Assembly (NCBI GenBank): GCA_030829955.1
Contig: JAURNY010000015.1
Location: 1 to 46,557 of the forward strand
Direction: 5' to 3'
Length of the DNA stretch: 46,557 bases
Source: Gammaproteobacteria bacterium
GTDB taxonomy: Bacteria; Pseudomonadota; Gammaproteobacteria; Eutrophobiales; Eutrophobiaceae
Part shown: piece after piece, positions 9,272 through 16,795 of the stretch
Layout of the letters: each line of letters opens with the position of its first letter
Position numbering within the stretch: the first letter of the stretch is position 1
Program-made: the position numbers and the translations under genes
Notes under the pieces: generated by a model
What the model was told of the DNA's origin: nothing
What the model saw: the letters and a program-made list of their open reading frames with translations, nothing else
Databases searched by the model: none

Positions 9272-9856
9272 ATGAAATTCCTATTCGACTTTTTTCCAAT
9301 CATTGCTTTCTTTATCGCCTTCTATATTCCGGAAGATCGCGAGCAAGGCATTTATATTGCGACTTACACCATCATCATTGCGACCTTTATACAGGTTGCG
9401 CTCTATTGGTTGCTATACAAAAAGTTCGAAAAAATGCATCTGATCACATTTGTTGTCGTTTTGATTTTCGGCGGTCTGACGATCTATTTACAAAACGAAG
9501 CCTTTATCAAATGGAAACCAACTATCGTTAACTGGTGTTTCGCTATTGCACTCATCGCTAGTCATTTTATTGGTGACAAGCCACTGTTCCAACGCATGCT
9601 TAATCTGGCAGATAATAAATTACAACTTCCGGATCATGTCTGGCGAAACGTCAATATGAGTTGGGGCATATTCTTTATTTTTCTTGGGTTCGTCAATCTT
9701 TATGTCGCCTTTAGTTTTTCAACTGAGTTCTGGGTAAATTTTAAAGCATGGGGAATGACAGGACTGAACTTTATATTTTTGATCGCAATTTTTATTTATA
9801 TATATCAATACCTGAAAGATATTGAACAACCTGAAAACGAAACCAATAACGAATAA
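9272..9856 (+). CDS. yciB: Inner membrane protein YciB (septation protein A family)
   Basis: This is a 194 aa integral membrane protein with about five hydrophobic segments spread over its length. [18 protein letters not shown] at the start and [38 protein letters not shown] in the middle are strongly conserved in YciB/IspZ. The family has been linked to cell-envelope synthesis and septation. It starts the plus-strand cluster yciB-yciI-bolA-dam-dapE; yciI begins 10 bases after its stop. Confidence 0.93.
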   Translation: MKFLFDFFPIIAFFIAFYIPEDREQGIYIATYTIIIATFIQVALYWLLYKKFEKMHLITFVVVLIFGGLTIYLQNEAFIKWKPTIVNWCFAIALIASHFIGDKPLFQRMLNLADNKLQLPDHVWRNVNMSWGIFFIFLGFVNLYVAFSFSTEFWVNFKAWGMTGLNFIFLIAIFIYIYQYLKDIEQPENETNNE

Positions 9857-9866
9857 GAGAGCTAAT

Positions 9867-10172
9867 ATGTTTTACGCCATTATCAGTCAAGATGTAGAAG
9901 ATAGTCTGGAAAAACGAATGAGTGTGCGCACCGATCATATTGCGCGTTTACAAAATTTACAGGATGAAGGTAGATTGTTAATCGCCGGTCCTCACCCTGC
10001 TATCGATAGCGACGACCCTGGTCCTGCCGGATTTACCGGAAGTTTAATTGTTGCTGAATTTGATTCACTTGAAGCTGCACAAGCCTGGGCAAATGCTGAT
10101 CCTTATATTGCTGCCGGTGTTTATGAAAACGTTATCGTAAAACCATTTAAAAAGGTTTTCCCCAGTGTCTAA
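9867..10172 (+). CDS. yciI: YciI family protein
   Basis: This is a 101 aa small alpha/beta protein of the YciI (dimeric ferredoxin-like) family. The segments [34 protein letters not shown] and [23 protein letters not shown] are characteristic; the conserved His and Asp of GPHPAID form the putative active site of the family. Biochemical function is not established. The start at 9867 is preceded by AAGAGAG, and an upstream ATG in the same frame lies inside yciB and is disregarded. The bolA start overlaps its end by 8 bases. Confidence 0.9.
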   Translation: MFYAIISQDVEDSLEKRMSVRTDHIARLQNLQDEGRLLIAGPHPAIDSDDPGPAGFTGSLIVAEFDSLEAAQAWANADPYIAAGVYENVIVKPFKKVFPSV

Positions 10173-10440
10173 AACTCGTGTCGACATGATTCGTGAACGT
10201 ATTGAAAAGGAATTAAATCCTGTTCAATTACAGATTATCGATGAGTCGCATTTGCATGCTGGGCACAGTGGTCATGGCGGTGCCGGACATTTTAAGGTGG
10301 AAGTTGTTTCGGAATTATTTAATGAACAGCCATTAATTAAGCGCCACCGTATGGTTTATGCTGCCGTTAATGATCTGATGCAAACGGAAATTCATGCCTT
10401 AAGTATTAATGCCACAACACCTGCCGAGGCAGATAAATAA
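10165..10440 (+). CDS. bolA: BolA family protein
   Basis: This is a 91 aa BolA-like protein, a class that pairs with monothiol glutaredoxins in iron-sulfur and redox handling and can also bind DNA. The core contains [26 protein letters not shown] and [13 protein letters not shown], including the conserved His of the RHR motif. The GTG at 10165 overlaps yciI by 8 bases; an ATG at 10186 ([10 protein letters not shown]) is the alternative start. Its stop codon is immediately followed by the dam ATG. Confidence 0.92.
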   Translation: MSKTRVDMIRERIEKELNPVQLQIIDESHLHAGHSGHGGAGHFKVEVVSELFNEQPLIKRHRMVYAAVNDLMQTEIHALSINATTPAEADK

Positions 10441-11265
10441 ATGCCCTCGCAAAAACCTTTTCTAAAATGGCCTGGCGGAAAGTATCGTATTATTGATCGT
10501 ATCCAGGATCATTTGACTGAAGGTAATCGTCTCGTTGAACCTTTCATAGGTTCAGGTGCAGTTTTTTTAAACAGTAATTATGACAATTATTTATTGGCTG
10601 ACACCAACCCGGACTTAATCAATCTCTATAAAACCTTGCAGAAAAATGGTCAGAAGTTTATCAACTATTGTAAGCCCTATTTTTCTGATGCTAATAATCA
10701 GGCGTCAATCTATTATGAATATCGAACACTATTCAATGAAACAAAAGATGTTCGTTTAAAATCTGCATTATTTATTTATCTGAATCGTCACTGTTATAAT
10801 GGTCTCTGTCGTTACAACTCCAAACATGAGTTTAACTCACCCTTTGGCCGTTATAAGAAACCGTATTTTCCGGAAAAAGAGATGCAGGCATTTCATCTGG
10901 CCTCACAAAATGCAGAATTTATTCATGCGAGTTTCGTTGAAACCATGCAAAAGATAAAAAAAGGCGATGTCGTTTATTGTGATCCTCCCTATACACCATT
11001 AAGCAAGACTGCCTATTTCACCGATTATTTTTCCGGCGGTTTTGACTGGCAGGAACAAATCACCCTGGCTAACTGGGCGGAGAAATTGAGTAAACAAGGT
11101 ATTCCTGTTCTGATATCCAATCATGACACACAGAATACGCGGCGACTGTATAAAGGTGTTGGGGCGCGAACCAAAGGTTTTAAAGTCCGCCGCAATATTA
11201 GCTGTGACACTAAAAATAGAAACAAGATTGGCGAAATCTTCGCTGTATTTCAGGCAGCTGTTTAG
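10441..11265 (+). CDS. dam: DNA adenine methylase (GATC-type, Dam family)
   Basis: This is a 274 aa D12-class N6-adenine methyltransferase expected to modify GATC. KPFLKWPGGKYRI (residues 5-17) and VEPFIGSGAVFLN (32-44) form the AdoMet pocket, and DPPY at residues 181-184 is the catalytic motif. Length and motif spacing agree closely with Escherichia coli Dam. No restriction enzyme gene is adjacent, which favours an orphan housekeeping methylase used in mismatch repair and replication timing. It starts directly after the bolA stop, an unusual genomic neighbour for dam. Confidence 0.93.
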   Translation: MPSQKPFLKWPGGKYRIIDRIQDHLTEGNRLVEPFIGSGAVFLNSNYDNYLLADTNPDLINLYKTLQKNGQKFINYCKPYFSDANNQASIYYEYRTLFNETKDVRLKSALFIYLNRHCYNGLCRYNSKHEFNSPFGRYKKPYFPEKEMQAFHLASQNAEFIHASFVETMQKIKKGDVVYCDPPYTPLSKTAYFTDYFSGGFDWQEQITLANWAEKLSKQGIPVLISNHDTQNTRRLYKGVGARTKGFKVRRNISCDTKNRNKIGEIFAVFQAAV

Positions 11266-11324
11266 GTTTTGCAGTCCTCAACATAAGTCCATACAATGCC
11301 GGACTTTAGATAATCAATAACCTT

Positions 11325-12458
11325 ATGTCTTCACCACTAGAACTCACAAAAGAACTGATACAACGTGCATCGGTCACTCCGACGGATGCCGGCTGTCAGC
11401 AAATGATTGCCGAGCGACTTGAGACCATCGGTTTCAAAGCAAAACATTTACGTTTTGATGATGTCGATAATCTCTGGATTACACATGGAGAAGGTGCGCC
11501 GCTATTTTGTTTTGCCGGGCATACTGATGTTGTTCCAACTGGTCCGGTTGAACAATGGCATAGCGATCCATTTGAACCTGTTATACGTGATGGTTTTCTA
11601 TTTGGTCGTGGCGCGGCAGATATGAAAGCGGGCATTGCTGGTATGGTTCTGGCTGCGGAGGAATTTGTAAAACAACATCCTGATCATCCGGGCACAGTCG
11701 CTTTATTGATTACCAGTGATGAAGAAGGACCTTCTATCAATGGCACCCGTAAGGTCATCGAATATTTAAATGATCAGAATATTAAAATTGATTGGTGTGT
11801 ATTGGGTGAACCATCGAGTGATAAAACTGTTGGCGATATTATTCGTACAGGTCGTCGTGGTTCATTAAACGGTGTCTTAACTGTTAAAGGGACTCAGGGA
11901 CATGTTGCTTATCCTGAAATTGCGAAAAATCCGGTACATATGGTTAGTCCATTCTTGTCAGAAATCACATCAATCGAATGGGATCAGGGTAATGAATATT
12001 TTCCACCAACAACATTTCAAATTTCAAACATCAATGCCGGAACTGGTGCAGAGAATGTGATACCGGGAGACATCAAGGTTGTGTTTAACTTTCGTTTCTC
12101 GACAGAGCAAACTCAGGAATCATTAACAACACGTGTTAACGATTTACTACAAAAACATCAGCTCAAACATCAACTGGATTGGAAATTATCCGGTCATCCT
12201 TTTATTACCGAGTCAGGCAAACTGGTAGAAGCTGCCAAAGCAGCGATAAAAACTGTTTGTGATCTCGATACCGAATGTTCAACTGGCGGTGGCACATCAG
12301 ATGGACGTTTTATTGCGCCAACTGGCGCAGAAGTGATCGAACTTGGTCCAGTCAATGATACGATTCATAAAATAAACGAATGTGTGAAAGTAGATGATCT
12401 CGATAAGCTATATGAGATTTATCTATTTATTCTTAATCAACTATTGAAGAAAAATTAA
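11325..12458 (+). CDS. dapE: Succinyl-diaminopimelate desuccinylase
   Basis: DapE removes succinate from N-succinyl-LL-diaminopimelate in the lysine/peptidoglycan pathway. It is a di-zinc M20 enzyme of 377 aa. Visible landmarks are [12 protein letters not shown] (His66, Asp68), [10 protein letters not shown] (Asp99), [12 protein letters not shown] (Glu133/Glu134), [11 protein letters not shown] and the distal [11 protein letters not shown] histidine. The length fits DapE rather than ArgE. The space between dam and dapE is only 59 bases, and a YqhA-like gene follows two bases after the stop. Confidence 0.95.
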   Translation: MSSPLELTKELIQRASVTPTDAGCQQMIAERLETIGFKAKHLRFDDVDNLWITHGEGAPLFCFAGHTDVVPTGPVEQWHSDPFEPVIRDGFLFGRGAADMKAGIAGMVLAAEEFVKQHPDHPGTVALLITSDEEGPSINGTRKVIEYLNDQNIKIDWCVLGEPSSDKTVGDIIRTGRRGSLNGVLTVKGTQGHVAYPEIAKNPVHMVSPFLSEITSIEWDQGNEYFPPTTFQISNINAGTGAENVIPGDIKVVFNFRFSTEQTQESLTTRVNDLLQKHQLKHQLDWKLSGHPFITESGKLVEAAKAAIKTVCDLDTECSTGGGTSDGRFIAPTGAEVIELGPVNDTIHKINECVKVDDLDKLYEIYLFILNQLLKKN

Positions 12459-12460
12459 AA

Positions 12461-12964
12461 ATGGAAAGATTGATAGAAAAAACTTTATTTGCCAGCCGAT
12501 GGTTATTAGCGCCAATATTTCTTGGGCTATCGTTAGCAGTTGTTGCACTAACCATAAAATTCTTTAAAGAACTCTTACATACGCTTATGCATGTTGTTTC
12601 AATGAGCGAAGCAGAATTGATTCTGCATATTCTTTCAATGATTGATATGGCACTTGTCGGCAGTCTTATAGTGATGGTAATGTTTAGCAGCTATGAAAAC
12701 TTTGTTTCCAAGATCGATCTTGATGAAGGCGATGAAAAACTGGATTGGTTAGGCAAGCTCGATTCCGGCAGTCTAAAATTAAAAGTTGCCGCATCTATTG
12801 TTGCTATTTCTTCAATTCACTTATTACAAAAATTTATGGAAGTTCAAAATATCGATAATGATAAATTACTCTGGTATGTTATTATCCATATGACTTTTGT
12901 TTTATCTGCATTAATGCTGGCGTTTCTCGATAAGATAGCGTTCGCCTCACATAGAGAACATTAA
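12461..12964 (+). CDS. yqhA: YqhA family (UPF0114) membrane protein
   Basis: This is a 167 aa membrane protein with about four hydrophobic segments. [24 protein letters not shown] at the start, [26 protein letters not shown] in the middle and [21 protein letters not shown] further on are hallmarks of the YqhA/UPF0114 family. The function of the family is unknown. It begins two bases after the dapE stop, so it is probably translated from the same message. It converges with a glycosyltransferase gene 20 bases downstream. Confidence 0.88.
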   Translation: MERLIEKTLFASRWLLAPIFLGLSLAVVALTIKFFKELLHTLMHVVSMSEAELILHILSMIDMALVGSLIVMVMFSSYENFVSKIDLDEGDEKLDWLGKLDSGSLKLKVAASIVAISSIHLLQKFMEVQNIDNDKLLWYVIIHMTFVLSALMLAFLDKIAFASHREH

Positions 12965-12984
12965 CGTAGTAGCTTTAAAATGAT

Positions 12985-13674
12985 TTAAGGGAATAAATTG
13001 TATTTAACAATACAATAGATAGCTCTAACGCCATCTTTCCAGTTGATCTTTTTACCTTCGGCATAAGTCCTGCCGTAATAGGAAATACCAACTTCATAAA
13101 TTCGAACATCCATTTTTGAAATCTTTGCCGTAATTTCTGGCTCCATACCAAAACCGTTTTCTTCAATCTCGATATTTTTAATGATGTCTGCCTTAAATGC
13201 CTTATAGCAGGTTTCCATATCGGTCAGATTCAGATTGGTAAACATATTAGATAAAAACGTCAGAAAGGCATTTCCCATGCTGTGCCAGAAATATAAAACA
13301 CGATGCGCATGACCCGAAATGAAACGTGAACCATATACAACATCGGCCTTGCCGGCGACAATCGGCACCATTAAACGATCATATTCTTTTGGATCATATT
13401 CAAGGTCTGCATCCTGAATCAAAATCACATCACCAGTAGCATGTTTAATACCGGAACGTATTGCGGCACCTTTTCCCTGATTGGTTTCATGCAGGACCAG
13501 TTGATTATATTTCCCCTTTAAGTCGCCTTGTAACAGTTCGCGACATCCATCAGATGAACAATCATCGACAACAACAACTTCAATATCAGACCAACTACAA
13601 TTAGCTACTGCATCCAGAATAGTTTCAATCGTAGGTCGTTCGTTATAACAAGGGATAATAACTGACAGTTTCAT
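12985..13674 (-). CDS. Family 2 glycosyltransferase (polyprenyl-phosphate sugar transferase-like)
   Basis: This is a 229 aa GT-A fold glycosyltransferase with no membrane anchor. It has the GT2 start [10 protein letters not shown], the nucleotide-binding [11 protein letters not shown], the [16 protein letters not shown] segment and the acidic metal site [10 protein letters not shown], followed by GSRF. The pattern resembles dolichyl/undecaprenyl-phosphate mannose or glucose synthases. No other envelope-sugar genes are adjacent, so donor and acceptor cannot be inferred. It is a single gene on this strand, preceded by two hairpins between it and aceA. Confidence 0.85.
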   Translation of the reverse strand: MKLSVIIPCYNERPTIETILDAVANCSWSDIEVVVVDDCSSDGCRELLQGDLKGKYNQLVLHETNQGKGAAIRSGIKHATGDVILIQDADLEYDPKEYDRLMVPIVAGKADVVYGSRFISGHAHRVLYFWHSMGNAFLTFLSNMFTNLNLTDMETCYKAFKADIIKNIEIEENGFGMEPEITAKISKMDVRIYEVGISYYGRTYAEGKKINWKDGVRAIYCIVKYNLFP

Positions 13675-13770
13675 AATTATTTTTTTAAAAACTTAAACTG
13701 CTATTTAACTCAGCTAAAAGAAAATTAGCAAGTCGGCGTTTAGTGAAATGGGTCAGAAATTACAAATAAC

Positions 13771-13798
13771 CCCGGTTTTATGCTCCTGCAAAACCGGG
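13771..13798 (-). other. Strong hairpin upstream of the glycosyltransferase
   Basis: CCCGGTTTT (13771-13779) pairs perfectly with AAAACCGGG (13790-13798) around a 10-base loop. It lies beyond the aceA terminator hairpin and before the glycosyltransferase start. On the minus strand it is followed by GTTATTTGT, a poor U-tract, so it may be a backup terminator or a leader structure of the glycosyltransferase. Confidence 0.5.
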
Positions 13799-13821
13799 AT
13801 ACAGTACATCCTGTACATAAT

Positions 13822-13844
13822 AAAGCCGGGACAAGCCCGGCTTT
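13822..13844 (-). terminator. Probable intrinsic terminator of aceA
   Basis: AAAGCCGGG (13822-13830) pairs perfectly with CCCGGCTTT (13836-13844) around a 5-base loop, 25 bases after the aceA stop. On the minus strand the stem ends in TTTATTATG, a moderate U-rich tail. Confidence 0.75.
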
Positions 13845-13868
13845 AAATTACGGAGACTAAGTTTTGAC

Positions 13869-15182
13869 TTAGTGGAACTGCTCTTCTTCGGTAGAACCAG
13901 TCAGAGCGGTTACTGAAGATGCGCCACCTTGAATGACAGTGGTTACGTCATCAAAATAACCTGCACCCACTTCCTGCTGGTGAGATACGAAGGTGTAACC
14001 TCTTTCACGACCTTCGAATTCAGGTTCCTGAACCATTTCAGTGTAGTGTTTCATACCTTCGCCACGTGCATAGTTGTATGCAAAGTCGAAAGTACGATAC
14101 CAGTTCAAGTGAATACCAGCCAAAGTAATGAACTGGAACTTGTAACCAAGATCAGACAAGTCTTCCTGGAAGCTTGCAATTTGTGAATCGCTCAGATTTT
14201 TCTTCCAGTTGAATGAAGGTGAACAGTTGTATGCTAATAATTGACCTGGGCATGCAGCCTGAACAGCTTGTGCAAATTCACGAGCAAAACCAATATCAGG
14301 GGTACCGGTTTCACACCATACTAAATCAGCATATGGTGCATAAGCAATACCACGACTAATCGCTTGCTCAAGACCATTTTTCACACGGTAGAAACCTTCT
14401 TGAGTACGTTCACCAGTTAAGAATGGTTTATCGTTTTCATCGAAGTCACTGGTTACCAGATTAGCTGCTTCTGCGTCGGTACGTGCCAATACGATAGTTG
14501 GGGTACCCATTACGTCTGCTGCCATACGAGCAGCAATCAATTTTTGTACTGCTTCCTGAGTTGGAACCAATACTTTACCGCCCATGTGACCACATTTCTT
14601 AACAGCTGCTAATTGGTCTTCAAAGTGAGCACCAGCCGCGCCATTAGCGATCATGTTTTTCATCAATTCGTATGCGTTCAATACACCACCGAACCCGGCT
14701 TCAGCGTCAGCAACGATTGGTAGGAAGTAATCAATCGCATCTTTTTCAGCAACTTTACCATCAGCCATGTTTTTCCATTGGATTTCATCAGCACGTTTGA
14801 AAGTGTTGTTGATACGACGAACCATGGTAGGAACAGAATCGTATGCATATAGAGATTGGTCAGGATACATGGTTTCAGAGGTATTACCATCAGCCGCAAC
14901 CTGCCAGCCTGACAGATAAACTGCTTCAATACCTGCTTTTGCCTGTTGCATTGCCTGGCCTGCAGTGATTGCACCAAAGGCATTTACATAACCTTTCTTC
15001 GCAGTGCCGTTTACTTTTTCCCAAAGTATTTCCGCACCTCGTTTTGCAAGTGTGTATTCAGGCTGAACACTACCTCGCAGACGAACCACATCTTCAGCGG
15101 TATAACCACGTTTTACGTTTGCCCATCTTGGGTTTTCCGCCCAATCTTTCTCTAATTGCTTAATTTGCTCTTCTCTAGTCAC
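13869..15182 (-). CDS. aceA: Isocitrate lyase
   Basis: Isocitrate lyase splits isocitrate to glyoxylate and succinate, opening the glyoxylate shunt for growth on acetate or fatty acids. The catalytic [17 protein letters not shown] motif is present, with [25 protein letters not shown] and the C-terminal [12 protein letters not shown]. The protein matches the enteric AceA almost end to end. The open frame extends to 15227, but the true start is very probably the GTG at 15182: AGGAGG (15191-15196) lies 8 bases upstream and gives [14 protein letters not shown], 437 aa. It is transcribed away from a LysR regulator. Confidence 0.96.
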   Translation of the reverse strand: MTREEQIKQLEKDWAENPRWANVKRGYTAEDVVRLRGSVQPEYTLAKRGAEILWEKVNGTAKKGYVNAFGAITAGQAMQQAKAGIEAVYLSGWQVAADGNTSETMYPDQSLYAYDSVPTMVRRINNTFKRADEIQWKNMADGKVAEKDAIDYFLPIVADAEAGFGGVLNAYELMKNMIANGAAGAHFEDQLAAVKKCGHMGGKVLVPTQEAVQKLIAARMAADVMGTPTIVLARTDAEAANLVTSDFDENDKPFLTGERTQEGFYRVKNGLEQAISRGIAYAPYADLVWCETGTPDIGFAREFAQAVQAACPGQLLAYNCSPSFNWKKNLSDSQIASFQEDLSDLGYKFQFITLAGIHLNWYRTFDFAYNYARGEGMKHYTEMVQEPEFEGRERGYTFVSHQQEVGAGYFDDVTTVIQGGASSVTALTGSTEEEQFH

Positions 15183-15190
15183 AGAATAAT

Positions 15191-15196
15191 CCTCCT
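15191..15196 (-). promoter_or_regulatory. Shine-Dalgarno sequence deciding the aceA start
   Basis: A perfect AGGAGG on the minus strand sits 8 bases before a GTG at 15182. This is the best ribosome-binding site noticed in the window and argues against the longer reading from the ATG at 15227. Confidence 0.85.
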
Positions 15197-15323
15197 GGTG
15201 ATTTAAAGCATTGAAAATTGAATTCACCTGAATCTTGGCTTAACAAAAATCAGGTACCTTTATATCGGGGCAGCAAAAGTAAAGATTTCTCAACTATTTA
15301 GCAAGCTAATTATGTTAATAATT

Positions 15324-15344
15324 AGTATTAATAAAATTAATACT
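15324..15344. promoter_or_regulatory. Perfect palindrome between aceA and lysR (operator candidate)
   Basis: AGTATTAAT (15324-15332) and ATTAATACT (15336-15344) are perfect inverted repeats around three bases. The palindrome lies in the divergent aceA/lysR intergenic region, ending 16 bases before the LysR start, immediately upstream of a TATACT hexamer (15349-15354). The position suits autoregulation by the LysR protein and control of aceA, though direct evidence is lacking. Confidence 0.6.
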
Positions 15345-15360
15345 TAGCTATACTGTTGAT

Positions 15361-16344
15361 ATGAGTCGTTTTTATTATAAACAGAACCGTCTCAAGCAGT
15401 TACGTGCTTTTTGCTACGCTGCACAATTCGGTAGTATGTCACGGGCTGCTGAGCATATGTTTCTTAGTCAGCCATCTATTTCCCTTCTTATTCAGTCACT
15501 CGAAAAAGACCTTTCGGAGCAATTATTTACCCGCAAAGGTCCCAGAATCACCCTGACTCATGAAGGCGAAGCCTTGTTCGAACTCGCGCTACCACTAGTA
15601 GAGGGTCTGGAGACACTACCAGAAAGCTTTATGGAGAAATGTAAAAAGTCTGTTTCAGGTAGCTTCAAGATTGCCGCGGTTGAATCCGCGATTCTGTATA
15701 TCTTGCCCGACATTATTAAACGGTATAACGCTGATTTCCCCGATGTACAAATCAAACTGGATAACTGTTCTGGCGCATTGGGTGTAGAAAAAGTCAGAAA
15801 TGGTGAAGTCGATTTTTCCGTCGGTTCAACCCTGAATGTGCCTGATGATGTGATTTATCTACCTTTATATACATTCGAGCCAGTACTCATCACGCCTGTC
15901 GGTCATCCGCTGGCGCAAAATAAACAAATTAGTATGCAGGATATTAGTAAGTACGGATTAATTCTCTCGCCACAGCATATGTCGACCTGGCAGATGGTGG
16001 ATTTAATCTTCAAACAGTACAACGTTGAATATCACGTTAAACTGGAAGCAGGTGGCTGGGAAGTCCTGAAAAAATATGTAGAGAATGGTTTAGGTGTTTC
16101 TATCGTCACAGATATTTGTTTATCTGGAAATGAACGGCTTGAAAGAGTCCCGCTCAGTACTTATTTTCCGAAAAGAAGCTATGGATTATTTTTAAGGGCC
16201 GGCAAAGTGTTGTCTCCTGCAGCACGAGAATTTATACATTACATGCATCCTGATGCAATGAACCAATTTAATGCGCGACAGGACAAATTACTAAATGCGG
16301 AAAATGTGAAAGCATCTTCAGTCAATATATCAAAAATGGCATAA
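15361..16344 (+). CDS. LysR-family transcriptional regulator, probable aceA regulator
   Basis: This is a 327 aa LysR-type regulator. The N-terminal winged helix-turn-helix is LKQLRAFCYAAQFGSMSRAAEHMFLSQPSISLLIQSLEKDL (about residues 12-52), followed by a two-lobed periplasmic-binding-like effector domain (about 100-300). It is divergent from aceA with 178 bases between, so control of the glyoxylate shunt is a reasonable inference. No Shine-Dalgarno sequence precedes the ATG and a TATACT -10-like hexamer is only 6 bases upstream, so the message may be nearly leaderless or start further upstream. The ligand is unknown. Confidence 0.88.
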   Translation: MSRFYYKQNRLKQLRAFCYAAQFGSMSRAAEHMFLSQPSISLLIQSLEKDLSEQLFTRKGPRITLTHEGEALFELALPLVEGLETLPESFMEKCKKSVSGSFKIAAVESAILYILPDIIKRYNADFPDVQIKLDNCSGALGVEKVRNGEVDFSVGSTLNVPDDVIYLPLYTFEPVLITPVGHPLAQNKQISMQDISKYGLILSPQHMSTWQMVDLIFKQYNVEYHVKLEAGGWEVLKKYVENGLGVSIVTDICLSGNERLERVPLSTYFPKRSYGLFLRAGKVLSPAAREFIHYMHPDAMNQFNARQDKLLNAENVKASSVNISKMA

Positions 16345-16403
16345 AACATGCGTTATTAAATTACTAAAAAAATAACTTGAAATTAACTGTATGAACGTAT
16401 CAT

Positions 16404-16409
16404 TATAAT
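16404..16409 (+). promoter_or_regulatory. Possible -10 element of the clpS-clpA promoter
   Basis: A consensus TATAAT lies 54 bases before the clpS start. No strong -35 occurs at ideal spacing (a TTGAAA is 21 bases upstream), so this is tentative. Confidence 0.35.
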
Positions 16410-16462
16410 AACAGTGAAATAAATGAGAAAACTTCACCAACACGTTTTAGATGGAATAATTG

Positions 16463-16783
16463 ATGTCAGATAATACTGACAAACATCATGATAGCGACTT
16501 GGCTGTTCAGGAAGCCGAGCCTAAACTCAAGCGCCCTCCGCTTTATAAAGTCATCCTTATTAATGATGACTACACACCAATGGAATTTGTTGTACACATC
16601 CTTGAAGCGTTTTTTTCTATCGACAGAGAAAATGCAACACGCATCATGCTGGAAGTACATACTCGTGGAAAAGGCGTTTGTGGAATTTTTACTCATGAAA
16701 TTGCAGAAACGAAGGTAGCAGAAGTCAATAACTATTCACGAGAAAACAATCATCCACTTTTATGCACCATGGAAAAAGCCTGA
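16463..16783 (+). CDS. clpS: ATP-dependent Clp protease adaptor ClpS
   Basis: ClpS delivers N-degron substrates to ClpAP. The product is 106 aa, as in Escherichia coli. The fold is recognised from [23 protein letters not shown] (Asn and Asp-Asp of the substrate pocket), the [10 protein letters not shown] helix and [23 protein letters not shown]. The first 25 residues form the flexible charged tail. I use the ATG at 16463; the frame can be extended by one TTG codon. clpA starts 12 bases after its stop, so the two are co-expressed. Confidence 0.95.
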   Translation: MSDNTDKHHDSDLAVQEAEPKLKRPPLYKVILINDDYTPMEFVVHILEAFFSIDRENATRIMLEVHTRGKGVCGIFTHEIAETKVAEVNNYSRENNHPLLCTMEKA

Positions 16784-16795
16784 GGGGTATTCACC

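Noticed and set aside
11282-11305. Small stem AAGTCC/GGACTT between dam and dapE
   Set aside because: Six-base stem with a 10-base loop and no T run; too weak to call a terminator.
13869-15227. Longer isocitrate lyase starting at the ATG at 15227
   Set aside because: A perfect AGGAGG sits before the GTG at 15182 and the product then matches the family start; the extra 15 residues have no counterpart.
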